DNA from: Serripes groenlandicus | Taxonomy: Eukaryota > Mollusca > Bivalvia > Cardiida > Cardiidae | Length of the DNA: 64,000 bases | Assembly: GCA_031761405.1 (NCBI GenBank) | Contig: JASEVX010000035.1 | Location: 1,439,084 to 1,503,083 of the forward strand | Reading direction: 5' to 3' | Shown: piece after piece, positions 1-11,679 of the stretch | Layout: every line of letters begins with the position of its first letter | How positions within the stretch are numbered: position 1 is the stretch's first letter | Position numbers and translations under genes: made by a program | Notes under the pieces: generated by a model | The model's database searches: none | What the model saw: the letters and a program-made list of their open reading frames with translations, nothing else | Told to the model about the DNA's origin: nothing

Positions 1-117
1 GTTTTAGAACAGGGTTGAAAATATTTTGGCAAAATGAGAAATTTCTCCGTTTGCTACACTTTCTTTCTAACGTCGACTGTTGCAGTTGCGCGGAAATCAT
101 CTGTACGTTGGAAAGGG
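1..117. repeat. T-MITE, right-hand part cut by window edge
   Basis: The stretch has the family's inner words (ttttggcaaaatgagaaatttctcc) in diverged form and ends near gaaagggtaa. The left half lies outside the window. Only the 3' part is visible, so the TTAA target duplication cannot be tested here. Confidence 0.5.
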
Positions 118-284
118 TAAACCGGCCTTCGGGACCATGTGGTCAGGAAGACTAAAGATAAGTTTTCTCATCTGTCTAGACTGGTAATGCTACTGTTTGT
201 TCACCATGTTGCCATATAATCATACTATACTGGTAGTCTCTGGAGAACTGTTATTACATAACACGAACGATACTACATGTAAGT

Positions 285-595
285 TAATATATATATAGGA
301 TCTGACATGAGTTTTCATTTTATATAAAGTTTGATTAAACGAGTTGAAGAAATGTGTTATTAAGCGAGCCTCTGGCGAGCTTAATAACAAATGTCTTGGA
401 AGAGTTTGATAAAACTTTTTTTATGAAATGACAACGAATGTCAGATTCTTTTTATCACATGACAACAATTTATGATCGATAATGGTCCCTTTACCTTCGT
501 TCATGTTATATTACACACGTTACATATATAGTAAAGAAATACGTAATGGGAATATTAGATCGGATACAAGCATTGTCATGTGATAAATAGAGGAT
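285..595 (+). repeat. Foldback module with 154-bp palindrome
   Basis: Positions 299-452 fold on themselves: left arm begins gacatgagttttcatttta, right arm ends with its diverged complement gaatgtcagattc, and the centre is gcgagcctctggcgagc. The rest (to 595) recurs at 11680-12085 in the same orientation. No coding capacity is seen. It is a non-autonomous foldback-type mobile element or a module of one. Confidence 0.7.
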
Positions 596-1003
596 ATTAC
601 ATAAGCACGAATGTAAGATTCTATTTATCACATAACTTTTGTTTTCAATCTTTAAATCGATGTTTCTTCGTCCTCATATAAACAGTGACCGAAGTGACCC
701 CGAAGTTATAATGCATACTTCCACTATAAAAAGTAGTCCCTATCAATAACCTTTTGATTTTATACAAAATTAGCAACAAGGCACTTTTAACATTTCATTT
801 ATCGAGATTTATTCTCTTTAAACAATATGTTTACTAAATGCCGAAATTCAGAACAATTGTAAACAATATGCTGTCATTTAAAGTGACGTCACACCGGAGT
901 GACATCACATACGTGCTGCGAGTCGGTTATTTATGTAACTAGTTACATATGATTTTTATGTCACTGCTTTATGTCACTCCTGGAGTGCAAGTTATGTGAT
1001 AAA
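596..1003 (+). repeat. Dispersed unit, inverted copy at 26917-27306
   Basis: The reverse complement of this 0.4-kb unit is found 26 kb away at 26917-27306, with matching landmarks such as cctggagtgcaagttatgtg, aactagttacata and gtccctatcaataacc. It carries one perfect TGACGTCA at 884-891. It begins and ends near gtgataaatag, the same word that borders the adjoining palindromes. Non-coding, probably mobile. Confidence 0.8.
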
Positions 1004-1180
1004 TAGAGAATAACTAACTGCATGTTTTTGATATAGAATTTATGTCACAAGGGAAAAAAGGGGTAATTTGGTTAAAATCACGAAACCGTAGGTTGAGTGA
1101 TTTTACACCAAATAACCCCTTTTTTCCCCGGGTGACATAAATTCTATATCAAAAACATGCAGTTAGTTATTCTATTTATT
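1004..1180. repeat. Near-perfect foldback palindrome, arms about 75 bp
   Basis: The left arm (about 1004-1075) reads tagagaataactaactgcat and onward; the right arm (about 1105-1178) is its complement with very few mismatches, separated by about 30 bp. Such length and fidelity suggest a young foldback element or hairpin MITE. Confidence 0.85.
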
Positions 1181-2034
1181 ATATATCTGGAATAAAACTC
1201 CCCTTTATTTTAAAGAAACATATAACAAAAAAATGACTTGGCCTTAGGCGTATGAATGTTACGTAACCAATGACTGCATCATTTTAAGACGTTCCATGGC
1301 TGTTCCATTAATGTTTACGCCGCACGTTTAAATCAATGTTTTATGTCATTCTTTATATTTTCTTTTGTAAGTTTCTTAAGATGTCTCTTAGGATGACATC
1401 TTAAAATATAATTGAAACACATTTTTATCTTATTTTCACTTTAATAATGATCAAAAATCATACTATCAACATTTTAAGTAAACATAAAAAAAGTAGTTCC
1501 GGCAAAAATGATATCATCACTAGTGATGATATTAAAAAACTAAAAGTGTTATCGTCCCAGTGTTAGTTATGATTTTTTTAAAAATTGATATTGATTTTAT
1601 GTCACTTAAATTTCAATGCAAAATTTGGATAGGTATGTAATAAATACTGATACTAATTTGAAAACCTCTGAAGGTCTGTTTTCACGTGACGCGACTCAAG
1701 TTGTATCACCAGTACATTCGCCCGAATTATTTATGTTTGTTGCTAAGTTTTAATGGTTTTGATATTGTTCTCAAACTTTTAAATTATAGAACCCTCGTGT
1801 ATAAACGTTGAAAAATACAGAATATCTATAAACAAATTACGTTTATCATTTCACAGTCTAGCAATTGAATCAGGCAGATATTTGAACATATCCTAGATCA
1901 GAGAGTATAATGCACACATTGCTAAATGAACATCATTGAATTAAAATATCATTCTTATTATATAATACCCAAGCATTATCTAAAAAAACAAAAACCTAGT
2001 ATGGTCATTGGCCAAGTATACTTAAAATACTGAA
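1181..2034. other. No gene seen; small palindromes
   Basis: AT-rich DNA without a supported gene. It holds a perfect 22-bp palindrome at 1511-1532 centred on actagt. It also holds agtagttccggc at about 1493-1504, whose complement borders the foldback cluster at 26.5-27.9 kb, so the foldback-related DNA may extend to about 1.5 kb. Confidence 0.6.
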
Positions 2035-2045
2035 TTGATGTCTTC

Positions 2046-2204
2046 AAATTCTGTGAATTTGTAGACATCAATTTATTTTTCCACACAATCGGCGCGAGTA
2101 CTGGTTAAGTATCCAGGAAGCAGACATCGAGCGTGATTAATATAAGCCTAAAGCTTAGTTCGCAATCGATTTAAAATAAATAAGTTTAAACTAAATTCTG
2201 TGAA
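2046..2204 (+). repeat. 5'-truncated SINE-A tail with possible target duplication
   Basis: The body has gcgcgagtactggttaagta, cgcaatcgat and the family end aaataaataagtttaaact. It is flanked by aaattctgtgaa at 2046-2057 and 2193-2204, a plausible 12-bp target-site duplication. The tRNA head is missing, as expected for a truncated retroposon. A short hairpin at 2035-2071 overlaps the left edge, so the exact 5' boundary is uncertain. Confidence 0.6.
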
Positions 2205-2671
2205 AGTTATAAATAGTTTAGCAAAATGCGTATTCGTTGCATTGAAACGTAAAGAACAGTAGCAATATAAGAATAAAACACTTAATAATGTGATGTAGTC
2301 TAGCATTAATAAACGTTCTACGATAACAAGAAAGTTATCGAAATTTACACAAACATGACAATTCTAGAAAATATCAGTTTTTCCACAAACTCTAAAACAT
2401 TGTTAAATGATTGTAAATTCTTCTGTAAACAATCTCCGTGTTTATTTTTTATAATTTTTTCATTTGATATAAACATATTGTAAACGTTGTTTTATGCAAT
2501 AAAATATATTGTATTGTATTTTATTGTATTGTTATTGTTTTGTTTCGAAGAACTGGTGAATAGTAAGCAAAACCTTTCGTTCAATTTACACTGGAAGCGA
2601 GACATGTTTCGAATATTTTCCGTGAACATTATCTTCGTATCCTCGAAACAAATTAAAATTGGATATTAGCT

Positions 2672-2822
2672 GAAACTTATTAGTTTATATTAATCACATA
2701 ACCAGTACTCGCTCCGTTTGTGTGGAAAATTCCCAAAGGTCGTATCCGATCATCACGGGATTCGAAACGGGGAACTTTGGTAGGAGAGACCGACGCTCTA
2801 CCACTGCACCACTGTCTCCCTA
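2672..2822 (-). repeat. SINE-A, minus, partly deleted
   Basis: Read on the minus strand, a tRNA-like head has a degenerate B box in cgtttcgaatcccgtgatga. The SINE-A middle gagtactggttatgtg follows. Compared with its duplicate at 7455-7655, about 50 bp of the tail is deleted. Confidence 0.7.
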
Positions 2823-2967
2823 GCAATGACCGAATGAGTTATCACGCTTATAAGTAAAGTGTAGTGACATTTGAATATCGCCCTGATTTTAACAGTTTAT
2901 TTGAACTGATATTATAAGAGTTGCTTGCTTGGACAACTTCTCAGAAGAATTGTATATCATCAAATAA

Positions 2968-3180
2968 ATTGGTACAATGGTGCAGTTGGTAGAGTGTCTG
3001 CCTCTCGTACAAAAGGTCGCGGGTTCGAATCCTGTAATGAGTAGGTTCTGCCACTTGCGGTTTACCGCACACACGACGAAAGTACTGGCTATGTCTACAG
3101 GTAGCAGACAAAGTTCGTGAATATCATTAGCTTAAATCTTGTTGGACGCAATCGATGTAAATGATATAAGATTAAACTAA
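2968..3180 (+). repeat. SINE-A, plus
   Basis: A tRNA-like head with an A-box region (gcagttggtagagtgtctgc) and a B box (gggttcgaatcc) is followed by the family body (acgacgaaagtactggct) and tail (cgatgtaaatgatataag). It is a SINE and not a tRNA gene, since no matching acceptor stem closes the fold. Confidence 0.8.
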
Positions 3181-3401
3181 AAAAAATGGAAGTTTCTTTT
3201 AACAGGGGTTCATTATATTGTGAAAACAAGAAGAAATTGTGCCTTTAGTGGTATTCTGTATCAAACTTCACGTAGGCAATGATTGATCGGGAGGTGCTGG
3301 CATCGTCTGGCTGAAAGTCGAATTCTCTACGGCATGATTCAAGTATAGACCGATTATAACAGTTTTATGATAATATGTGTGTCGTTATTCACACTCTTAC
3401 A

Positions 3402-3650
3402 GACCGTGTCCGTGGTGTAGTGGTAGACCGCCCCCCTTGGGGAGCGGGAGAGCGCGTATTTGATCCCCGGCCGGGTCATACCAAAGACTTGAAAACATGG
3501 TATTTATGGATGCCTTCATTGACGCTAAGGGTTGCGTGGTCTGCATTACGACTTACTGGCTGGTGTCAGGATAAATTGACCAGTAACGTATACCTTGAAA
3601 ACGACATGAGATAACTGAAATCATGTTCACAGCAGCGCAAAACACCAAAC
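3402..3650 (+). repeat. SINE-B, plus
   Basis: The tRNA-like head (ggtgtagtggtagaccgcc, B box atttgatcccc) runs into ggccgggtcataccaaagac, then ttactggctggtgtcaggat and the tail gcgcaaaacaccaaac. The satellite begins directly downstream. Confidence 0.8.
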
Positions 3651-3689
3651 ATTCATATTCACATTCGACAACGCCCCGACAAAGAAAAT

Positions 3690-5220
3690 ATACTTTTAAC
3701 TTTTTCCCTCATACATACTTTTAACTTTTTCACACATACATACTTTTAATTTGTTCCTATATACATACTTTTAACTTTTTCCCACATACGTACTTTTAAC
3801 TTTTTCCCACATACATACTTTTAACTTTTCCCCACTTACATACTTTTAACTTTTTCCCATATACATACTTTAATTTGTTCCCACATACATACTTTTAACT
3901 TTTTCCCACATACATACTTTAATTTGCTCCAACATACATTCTTTATTTTGTTCCCGCATACATACTTTTAACTTTTTCCCACATACATGTACATACTTTT
4001 AACTTTTTCCTACATACATACTTTTAACTTTTTCCCACTTACATACTTTTAATTTGCTCCTATATACATACTTTTAACTTTTCCCCACGTACATACTTTT
4101 AACTTTTTCCCATATACATACTTTAATTTGTTCCCACATACATACTTTAATTTGTTCCCGCATACATACTTTTAACTTTTTCCCACATACACATACATAC
4201 TTTTAACTATTTCCTACATACATACTTTTAACTTTTTCCCACTTACATACTTTTAATTTGTTCCTATATACATACTTTTAACTTTTTCCCACATACGTAC
4301 TTTTAACTTTTCCCCACATACATACTTTTAACTTTTCCCCACATACATACTTTTAACTTTTTCCCATATACATACTTTAATTTGTTCCCACATACATACT
4401 TTAATTTGTTCCCGCATACATACTTTTAACTTTTTCCCACATACATGTACATACTTTTAACTTTTTCCCATATACATACTTTTAACTTTTTTCACATATC
4501 CATGCTTTTAACTTTTTCACATATACATACTTTTAACTTTTTCCCATATACAAACTGTTAACTTTTCCCCATATACAAACTGTTAACTTTTCCCCATATA
4601 CAAACTGTTAACTTTTCCAAATATACACACTTTTAATTTGTTCCCGCATACATTCTTTATTTTGTTCCCACATACATACTTTTATCTTTTTCCCTAATAC
4701 ATGTACATAATTTGAAATTTTCCCACATACATACTTTTAACTTTTTCCCACCTACTTACTTTTTATTTTTTCCCACATACATAATTTGAACTTTTTCCCG
4801 TATACATACTTTTAACTTTTTCCCATATACATACTTTTATCTTTTTCCCATATACATACTTTTATCTTTTTCCCATATACATACTTTTATCTTTTTCCCA
4901 TATACATACTTTTATCTTTTTCCCATATACATACTTTTATCTTTTTCCCATATACATACTTTTATCTTTTTCCCATATACATACTTTTATCTTTTTCCCA
5001 TATACATACTTTTATCTTTTTCCCATATACATACTTTTAACTTTTTCCCATATACATACTTTTAACTTTTTCCCGTATACATACTTTTAACTTTTTCCCA
5101 TATACATACTTTTATCTTTTTCCCATATACATACTTTTATCTTTTTCCCACATACATACTTTCATCTTTTTCCCATATACATACTTTCATCTTTTTGCCA
5201 TATACATACTTTTAACTTTT
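3690..5220 (+). repeat. 25-bp satellite array 1 (about 60 units)
   Basis: The unit is close to cccacatacatac followed by ttttaacttttt, period 25 bp with scattered indels. Sub-blocks differ: near 4.8-5.0 kb a homogeneous block uses catatacatac plus ttttatcttttt repeated exactly many times, showing recent local amplification. No reading frame spans it. The related array 2 is at 9838-10790. Confidence 0.95.
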
Positions 5221-5655
5221 TAAGGTCCTAAGGCTAAGCAGAGGCGTGGGCTTAGCAAATAAACCATATGCTAAAATTCATCATCTGGTTAAGCATATAT
5301 TCATCTTTAAAATATGTCAAAGATTTTAAATCTATGAAATAATGATGACAGGTACAACAAATAATCGAATTGCCCCTCATAAAGTACTCCCAATGAAATA
5401 ATTCTATTATTTTCGGAACAACCTTTTTGAGGAGTCACACTATGATTCTGCCGTTTTCCTTGTGGGTATTTCTTCATTACGATTATAGAATGACGTCTTA
5501 TAACAGAATTTTGGATTTGTAACTTCCGGTTAGTCAAAAAACCCATATCAGTTTTTATTTGGACTCATTTTAAATATTTACGACGAGTGTTATTACACAC
5601 AAATTTTCACACATAAAATAACTTGTGCTCGTTCCTTTATCGAGTACGTATTACA
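5221..5655. other. No feature recognised
   Basis: Unassigned AT-rich DNA between the satellite and the dispersed repeat. Minus-strand reading frames here show no recognisable motif and I do not support them as genes. Confidence 0.5.
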
Positions 5656-7035
5656 ATATTTAACAAGAAGAATTTTGATGCAAAGCATCTAAGACGCCGC
5701 GCATGATTTTGAAGCAAGAATTAAAGGAAGCAGATGCAGTTTAGTACATTTAAATAACCTGTGCAAACAGACAGGATGTAAATATTTCGAAAAAGAGGGC
5801 CAAATGTTCTTTTATGTTAAACAAGAAGGCCAAGATGTGCCTATATTGCTGAACTGGCTACCATAGCCTATATAAAAGGTTACCAGGAGCAGAAAGGGTC
5901 AATATTGATTTAGGGATTAAACGTTTTATATGCTACGATCTATGTGATATTCAGCATGTGAAGAGTAGTCGTGAAATGACACGTTTAGTCCTGAAACCAT
6001 TTGGTTTACAGTTTGCTAAACATTCACTTCACTACAACTAGATCAATTAGATAAAAAAACATATGTTAAGGTTTATTGCCTCTAGTAATAAGTTAAATGT
6101 GACACAAGCTTTGGGAGGAGAGGGAGAAGTTAATTCTCCTTCCAGTTTAGCAGAAGTATGATAGCAAAAGCGGGAGTATATAAACAAAAAATACGAAGTA
6201 ATTTAAACAAAAATAAAGATATTTATGATAAAGATTGAGCATTATGAAAGTTCACATGTATAGTCAACATATAGCAATAATTATTAAGTCTGTTTTGTTT
6301 GTTTGTAATGTCACTTTAATGTTTTTGAACATGCCAGTAGAAAACTGAACAATAAACAAAAGAAAATGGTCATGTCAGTTCACCAAGAGCAAAGAGCGAA
6401 AACCAGTTGGTACGAATCGTTCATCTCGAACGAAACATGAAAAACCGAGTACGAATCCAATGAATTTTAGAAATCGGATGAAATCGTAAAAACAGTGAAG
6501 TATTCATAACGGAAGGAAGCAGAGACAACTTAATTACTATATGGGAACCGATGACACGTTGTCGTCTATTAAATAAGAATGACCAAAATCGCCAAGCGAT
6601 GACATCATTGCTGCATTTACAAAAGAACGGGTCACGTTACGGCCCTGCCTATTGCATAATTGGGTTAACGTTGTTTTTACAGTTTCTAGATTTATACTGT
6701 AATATGTAATAATTAAAATGAATCATCCTTGTTTTTTTAAAGATTACCCATTTATTTGAAAATCTCAATATTGTAAATAAGCAAAAACATCGCCAGAAAC
6801 TTTTTTCTGAGCTTTGATGAATCGGGTCGTAAACCAAACTATAAAAAAAGCGTAGCCTAGGAAGTTGGGGGAGAGTTATTACATACCCATTAAATTTGTT
6901 TAAAGTTTTATACAATTTATTTATTCATAAAGGTTGTTTTTTTCAAACATATAACAGAGTTTTTCTTAACAATAATAATGTTGGTTGCTCCCTTTTCGAT
7001 ATTTAAACCTATCCCATACTGACGCAGCGCTCCCA
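5656..7035 (+). repeat. 1.4-kb dispersed repeat, copy 1
   Basis: It starts near taacaagaagaattttgatg and ends near atcccatactgacgcagcgct. A second copy lies at 56690-58205 in the same orientation, about 51 kb away, with high identity plus small indels. Reading frames are not conserved between copies, so it is non-coding. It could be a non-autonomous transposon or a dispersed segmental duplication; terminal repeats were not evident. Confidence 0.8.
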
Positions 7036-7454
7036 CGCGGTGTCAATTATTTCCTCTAGAAGTTTTTTTTGTTTCGATGTTTTCATTTCATTCAATGAAA
7101 ACGTACGAGTATCGTGACTGCATCGAAACATTTCTACGATAAAGAAATGTTATCGAAATTTACACTTACATGACAATTTCAGAATAGATTTTTCCACAAA
7201 CTCTAAACATTGTTAAATGGTTGTAAATTCTTCTGAAAACAATCTATTTCTCCGTTTGTACTTTTTATAATTTCTTCATTTGCTATAAACATATTATTTG
7301 TTGTTTTATGCAATAAAATATATTGTATTGTATGGTATTGTTTTTGTATTGTTTCGAAGAACTGGGGAACTGGGGAATAGTAAGCAAACCCATTTGTTCA
7401 ATAGATATTAGAAGCTTCTCGAAACAATTTTAAATGGGTTATTAGTTGAAACTT

Positions 7455-7655
7455 AATAATTGAACATCGATTGCGAAACAAGCTTTCAGTTTATATTAAT
7501 CACGCTCGATGTCTGCTTCCTGGAGACATAACCTGGCTCCCGCTGTTTGTTTAGAACAATCCCTAATGTCGACCCGCTCATCACGGGATTCGAACCCGGG
7601 ATCTTTGGTACGTTCGAGAGGCCGAAGTTGTACCACTGCACCACTGTCTCCCTAG
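7455..7655 (-). repeat. SINE-A, minus, near full length
   Basis: On the minus strand it has a tRNA-like head with intact B-box-like gggttcgaatcccgtgatga and the body ending cgcaatcgatgttcaa. It is the orthologous copy of the truncated SINE at 2672-2822 in the duplicated segment. Confidence 0.8.
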
Positions 7656-7682
7656 AAAGGTCTTAATTTGTTATCACGCTTA

Positions 7683-9008
7683 GTGGAAGCCGCCAGGAGG
7701 CGGCTTCCTGTAGGGATGCTTAGACATTTCGAACAAGGAGAATATTTAGGCCTGCCAGCGTGACCACATTTGTCCTTACTAAGTACATTAATTTAAGTTA
7801 ATGACTTTTAAAACATCCCTTTAAGGCTTTTACACACTATATACATGTATGAGTTTTACAGATTAAAAACAAAAGACAAAGGCCAGTATATTAATTGAAA
7901 ATATGTACATTTTATTTAAGCGAAATTCATACTGTATCTTATCTAAACGGTAAACTGAATTGGTTACCTGCCTCATACGCTTTTTTAGTTCGATAGTATG
8001 TTAAATCGGGAACCATGAACAAGAGATGGCACGCAGTAAATGTAATCCGTTGTTTACCCTCGCGCTCGGCATTAGTGCCATTCCGTTCCTTACATGCTAT
8101 CATATAGTGCGCAGTAATTCTAGATGAAGAAGTGCAGACAGGAACATATACAAACCACAGAACTATCTGTTACAACATAATCGTGCCGTCTAGTTGAAAT
8201 GTTAATGTTTATCAAACTTATTCATACGAATCACAAGAAAAAAATCCTGGTAGTACTTAAAGGGAGGTAATTTGTAGTATATACGCACAATTTAACTAAG
8301 TTCCCATTTGGTCTGACACCTTTGTCTAATAATACACATGTATGACGATTTAAATAAACAATTTAAAGGGAATACAAATAATTAACACAGTTAAACATTT
8401 AAATACATGTTCAGCAGCTAACCGTTTCCCACATACAACAACCAAGTTGGTAGAGGAAAGTTTACGTCGTGCCGGGTTAGATAGTCTCAATATAAAATAT
8501 ATTTATACACAAACGGACGTTTCTAGTTTCAGTACATACAAAAACGGTTCATACTTAAATTTACTTTAACATGTTGGTATATTGAAATGGGTGTTTCTGT
8601 GAGATTCACAGACTTAGTACGTTGAAAAGGAAATGTGTTTATAACTTTATAAATTTTATATTCATACCTATACATTAGGGTATCTACAAACAATTAATGA
8701 AATGTGTACACATTTATCTTGGCTTAAATTTGATTTTGATGTTGTTACTAATTTAAATAATAGTTTTCATTCATATAATTTCAATGTTTATTAATCTTAT
8801 TCATACGAATCACAAGGTAAATATCCTTGTATTGCTTAAAGGGAGGTAATTTGAAGTATACAAACGTCTTCAAAGGGATAAATATGTCAGCGTATTACCG
8901 TCTACAGATTTTTTGTGGATTTAAATGTTCCTTTTTCTTATTTCTACATGAACAACGAAAAATTGCGGCTTCTCTTTGACACTTTGCGTCAAACATTCGT
9001 CTTTTCAG
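7683..9008. mobile_element. 1.3-kb insertion unique to duplication copy 2
   Basis: Copy 1 reads straight from ttatcacgctta into agtgtagtgacatttg; copy 2 is interrupted here. The insert starts with a strong hairpin, gaagccgcc/ggcggcttc. It has a 70-bp direct repeat (8217-8288 and 8794-8866, both with ttattcatacgaatcacaag). No protein motif or clear terminal repeat was found, so the element class is unknown. Confidence 0.6.
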
Positions 9009-9089
9009 TTAAGTGTAGTGACGTTTGAACACCGCCCTGATTGTAACAGTCGATATGAACTGATAGTATAAGAGTTGCCTGTTCAGGAG

Positions 9090-9305
9090 AAATGTATATC
9101 ATCAACTAAATTGGTACAATTGTACAGTGGAAGAACGTCGGCCTCTCGTACTAAAGGTCCCGGGTACGAATCCCGTGATGAGCAGATTCTGCCACTTCCG
9201 GTTTTCCGCACACACGACGCAAGTACTGGTTATATCTACATGTCGCAGACAAAGATCGCGAATATCATTTCGCAATCGATGTAAATAATATAAGATTAAA
9301 AACTA
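9090..9305 (+). repeat. SINE-A, plus (duplicate of 2968-3180)
   Basis: Head cagtggaagaacgtcggcc, B-box region cgggtacgaatcccgtgatg, body gacgcaagtactggttatat, tail with cgcaatcgatgtaaataata. It was already present in the duplicated segment. Confidence 0.8.
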
Positions 9306-9529
9306 AACAAAAAAGGAAGTTTCTTTAAACAGGTGTTCATAACGTTGTGAAAACAAGAAGACATTGCGCCTAATGTATTCTGTATCAAACTTCTCGTAGG
9401 CAATGAATGATCGGGGGGTGCTGGCAGCATGTGTGTGAATGTCGAATTCTCTACGGCATGATTCAAGTATAGACCGATTATAACAGTTTGATGATCACAA
9501 GCGTGCCGTTATTCACACTCCGACAGACC

Positions 9530-9800
9530 GCATCGGTGATGTAGTATAGCCGCCCCCCTCCCCCCCCCCCCCCCACCCCCTCGGGAGCGGGAGATCGCGT
9601 ATTTGATCCCCGGCTGGGACATCCCAAATACTTGAACAAATGGTAGTTATGGATGCCTTCATTGACGCTAAGCGTTGCGTGGTCAGCATTACGACTTACT
9701 GGCTAGTGTCAGGATAAATTGACCAGTAACGTACATAGGAAACGACATTAGATAACTGAAATCATATTGACAGCAGCGTAAAACACCAAACGATCATTCA
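9530..9800 (+). repeat. SINE-B, plus, with poly-C tract in the head
   Basis: It is collinear with 3402-3650. The anticodon-region equivalent has expanded into a C-rich tract (about 9545-9580). The body ttactggctagtgtcaggat and tail gcgtaaaacaccaaac are kept. Confidence 0.8.
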
Positions 9801-9837
9801 TAAAATAACATTCGACAACGTCCCGACAAAAATACAT

Positions 9838-10790
9838 TCTTTTAACCTTTTCACACATACATACATTTATGTTTTTCACACAAACATACTTTTAACTTTT
9901 CCACACAAACATACTTTTACTTTTTCACACATACATACTTTTAACTTTATCACATATACATACTTTTAACTATTTCCCACATATTTTTTTTTAACTTTAT
10001 CACACAAACATACTTTCGTTCTTTCACACATACATACTTTTAACTTGTTCACATATATATATACATACTTGTAACTTTTTCCGCATATACATACTTTTAA
10101 CTCTATCACATATACATACTTTTAACTTTATCACATATACATACTTTTAACTATTTTCCACATATTTTCTTTTAACTTTATCACATATACATACTTTAAC
10201 TATTTCCCACATATTTTCTTTTAACTTTATCACATATACATACTTTTAACTATTTCCCACATATTTTCTTTTAACTTTATCACATATACATACTTGAACT
10301 ATTTCCCACATATTTTCTTTTAACTTTTTCCCGGATACATACTTTTAGCTTTAGCTCGTATACATACTTTTAACTATTTCCCACATATTTTCTTTTAACT
10401 TTATAACGCATACATACTTTGACTATTTCCCACATACATACTTTTAACTTTTTCCTGTATGCATACTTTTAACTTTTTCCTGTATACATACTTTTAACTT
10501 TTTCCCGTATTCATACTTTTAACTTTTTCCCACATACATACTTTTAACTTTTTCCCGTATTCATACTTTTAACTTTTTCCCGTATTCATACTTTTAACTT
10601 ATTCCCGTATACATACTTTTAACTTTTTCCCGTATTCATACTTTTAACTTTTTCCCGTATTCATACTTTTAACTTTTTCCCGTATTCATACTTTTAACTT
10701 TTTCCCGTATTCATACTTTTAACTTTTTCCCGTATTCATACTTTTAACTTATTCCCGTATACATACTTTTAACTTTTTCCCGTATACATA
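9838..10790 (+). repeat. 25-bp satellite array 2 (about 38 units)
   Basis: Units resemble cacatacatac plus ttttaacttttt on the left. The right end is homogenised to cccgtattcatac plus ttttaacttttt, a variant absent from array 1. The two arrays therefore kept amplifying separately after the duplication. Right flanks of the two arrays are unrelated. Confidence 0.95.
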
Positions 10791-11675
10791 TTTTTTCTGG
10801 AGTATCTGTGGCAAACGACACAGTGTCAAAACGAGAAATTTCTCTTAATGACTCATTTTTCTTTTTACAACAATGTTTTTTAACTTTATTCAATATTCAT
10901 ACATGTACATCGACATTGAGCTAGGACACATACAAACTGACCTTAAAAGGTTTAGAACAATATATATAATCAATCAAAGTAAATATAATGTTATTCGTTA
11001 TTTCTTGACGAATGCCAACATTGAAGTTTGTTTTTGTAAACAAAACATATCGTTTGCCTTTAAGTTTTCCAAATATTCCAAAATTCGTATAACAAGAAAC
11101 ATGTACATCATGTAGAAGCCCGATTTCGAACATGGAATAGTCTGCTTAAGGAAACGCGCCACAGAAAAACTCAAGACAAGTTTGTATAACTATGAATAAA
11201 GAATACCATGTTCAGAGAACATGGAGCTTATGCGCAGGTCGAACTGTATCTTCGCTGGTCTCAACATTCCAAAAGGTTGATTTTTCGCATGACGTGTATA
11301 TAATAACAGGACTTAAGTTTTATCATCGAAGAAAAAAATAAACACATGCACGAAATGGACAATTAATTAAGAATATTGCCACTTAGAATACAATAAATTG
11401 ATACTTTCGCATGCAATTATATGTGTTTTCAGTCCTATTAAAACTGTCTTAGTTTTACCTAAAATTTAGATGCATAATTGAATATTGTAATTAACAAACA
11501 TCTAGTAATAAAACGAATGATGAATTATGTGTTGCATACACGCGAGTATAAGAGAAAGTGCATACTAAAACACCACTTAAAACCTAAAAGTCTTAAGAAG
11601 TATAATCAGGCAATGGTGTTTTCATGTACAAACTACAATATCTTCTTTCGCCCATAATACAGCATAATTTTCATA
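10791..11675. other. No gene; degraded MITE fragments
   Basis: The stretch 10800-10885 resembles the inner part of a T-MITE (caaaacgagaaatttctc) and 11115-11190 resembles one end of an S-MITE (cgatttcgaacatggaatag). The rest is AT-rich, with overlapping reading frames on both strands that show no motif. Confidence 0.5.
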
Positions 11676-11679
11676 TATA

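Larger units (their letters stand above)
2320..5220 (+). repeat. Segmental duplication, copy 1
   Basis: The order here is an AT-rich segment with retroposon-like AATAAA and TATTG repeats (2320-2660), a minus SINE-A, a plus SINE-A, a plus SINE-B and a 25-bp satellite. The same order and sequence recurs at 7130-10800. A shorter piece of the first segment is also at about 38575-38725, suggesting it began as a non-LTR retroposon 3' end. Confidence 0.8.
7130..10800 (+). repeat. Segmental duplication, copy 2 (interrupted)
   Basis: It is collinear with 2320-5220: AT-rich AATAAA segment (7130-7450), minus SINE-A, plus SINE-A, plus SINE-B, 25-bp satellite. It differs by a 1.3-kb insertion after ttatcacgctta at 7683-9008. 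The spacing of about 4.8-6 kb makes the pair a local duplication. Confidence 0.8.

Noticed and set aside
2968..3060. Possible tRNA gene with A and B boxes
   Set aside because: The acceptor stem does not pair and the SINE-A body and tail follow directly. The same holds for the heads at 9090, 15855-15922, 16020 and 50374-50440.
3690..5220. Telomere-type or centromere-type satellite
   Set aside because: The unit (25 bp, no TTAGGG) and the array size (1.5 kb) do not match telomeric repeats, and nothing indicates centromeric scale.
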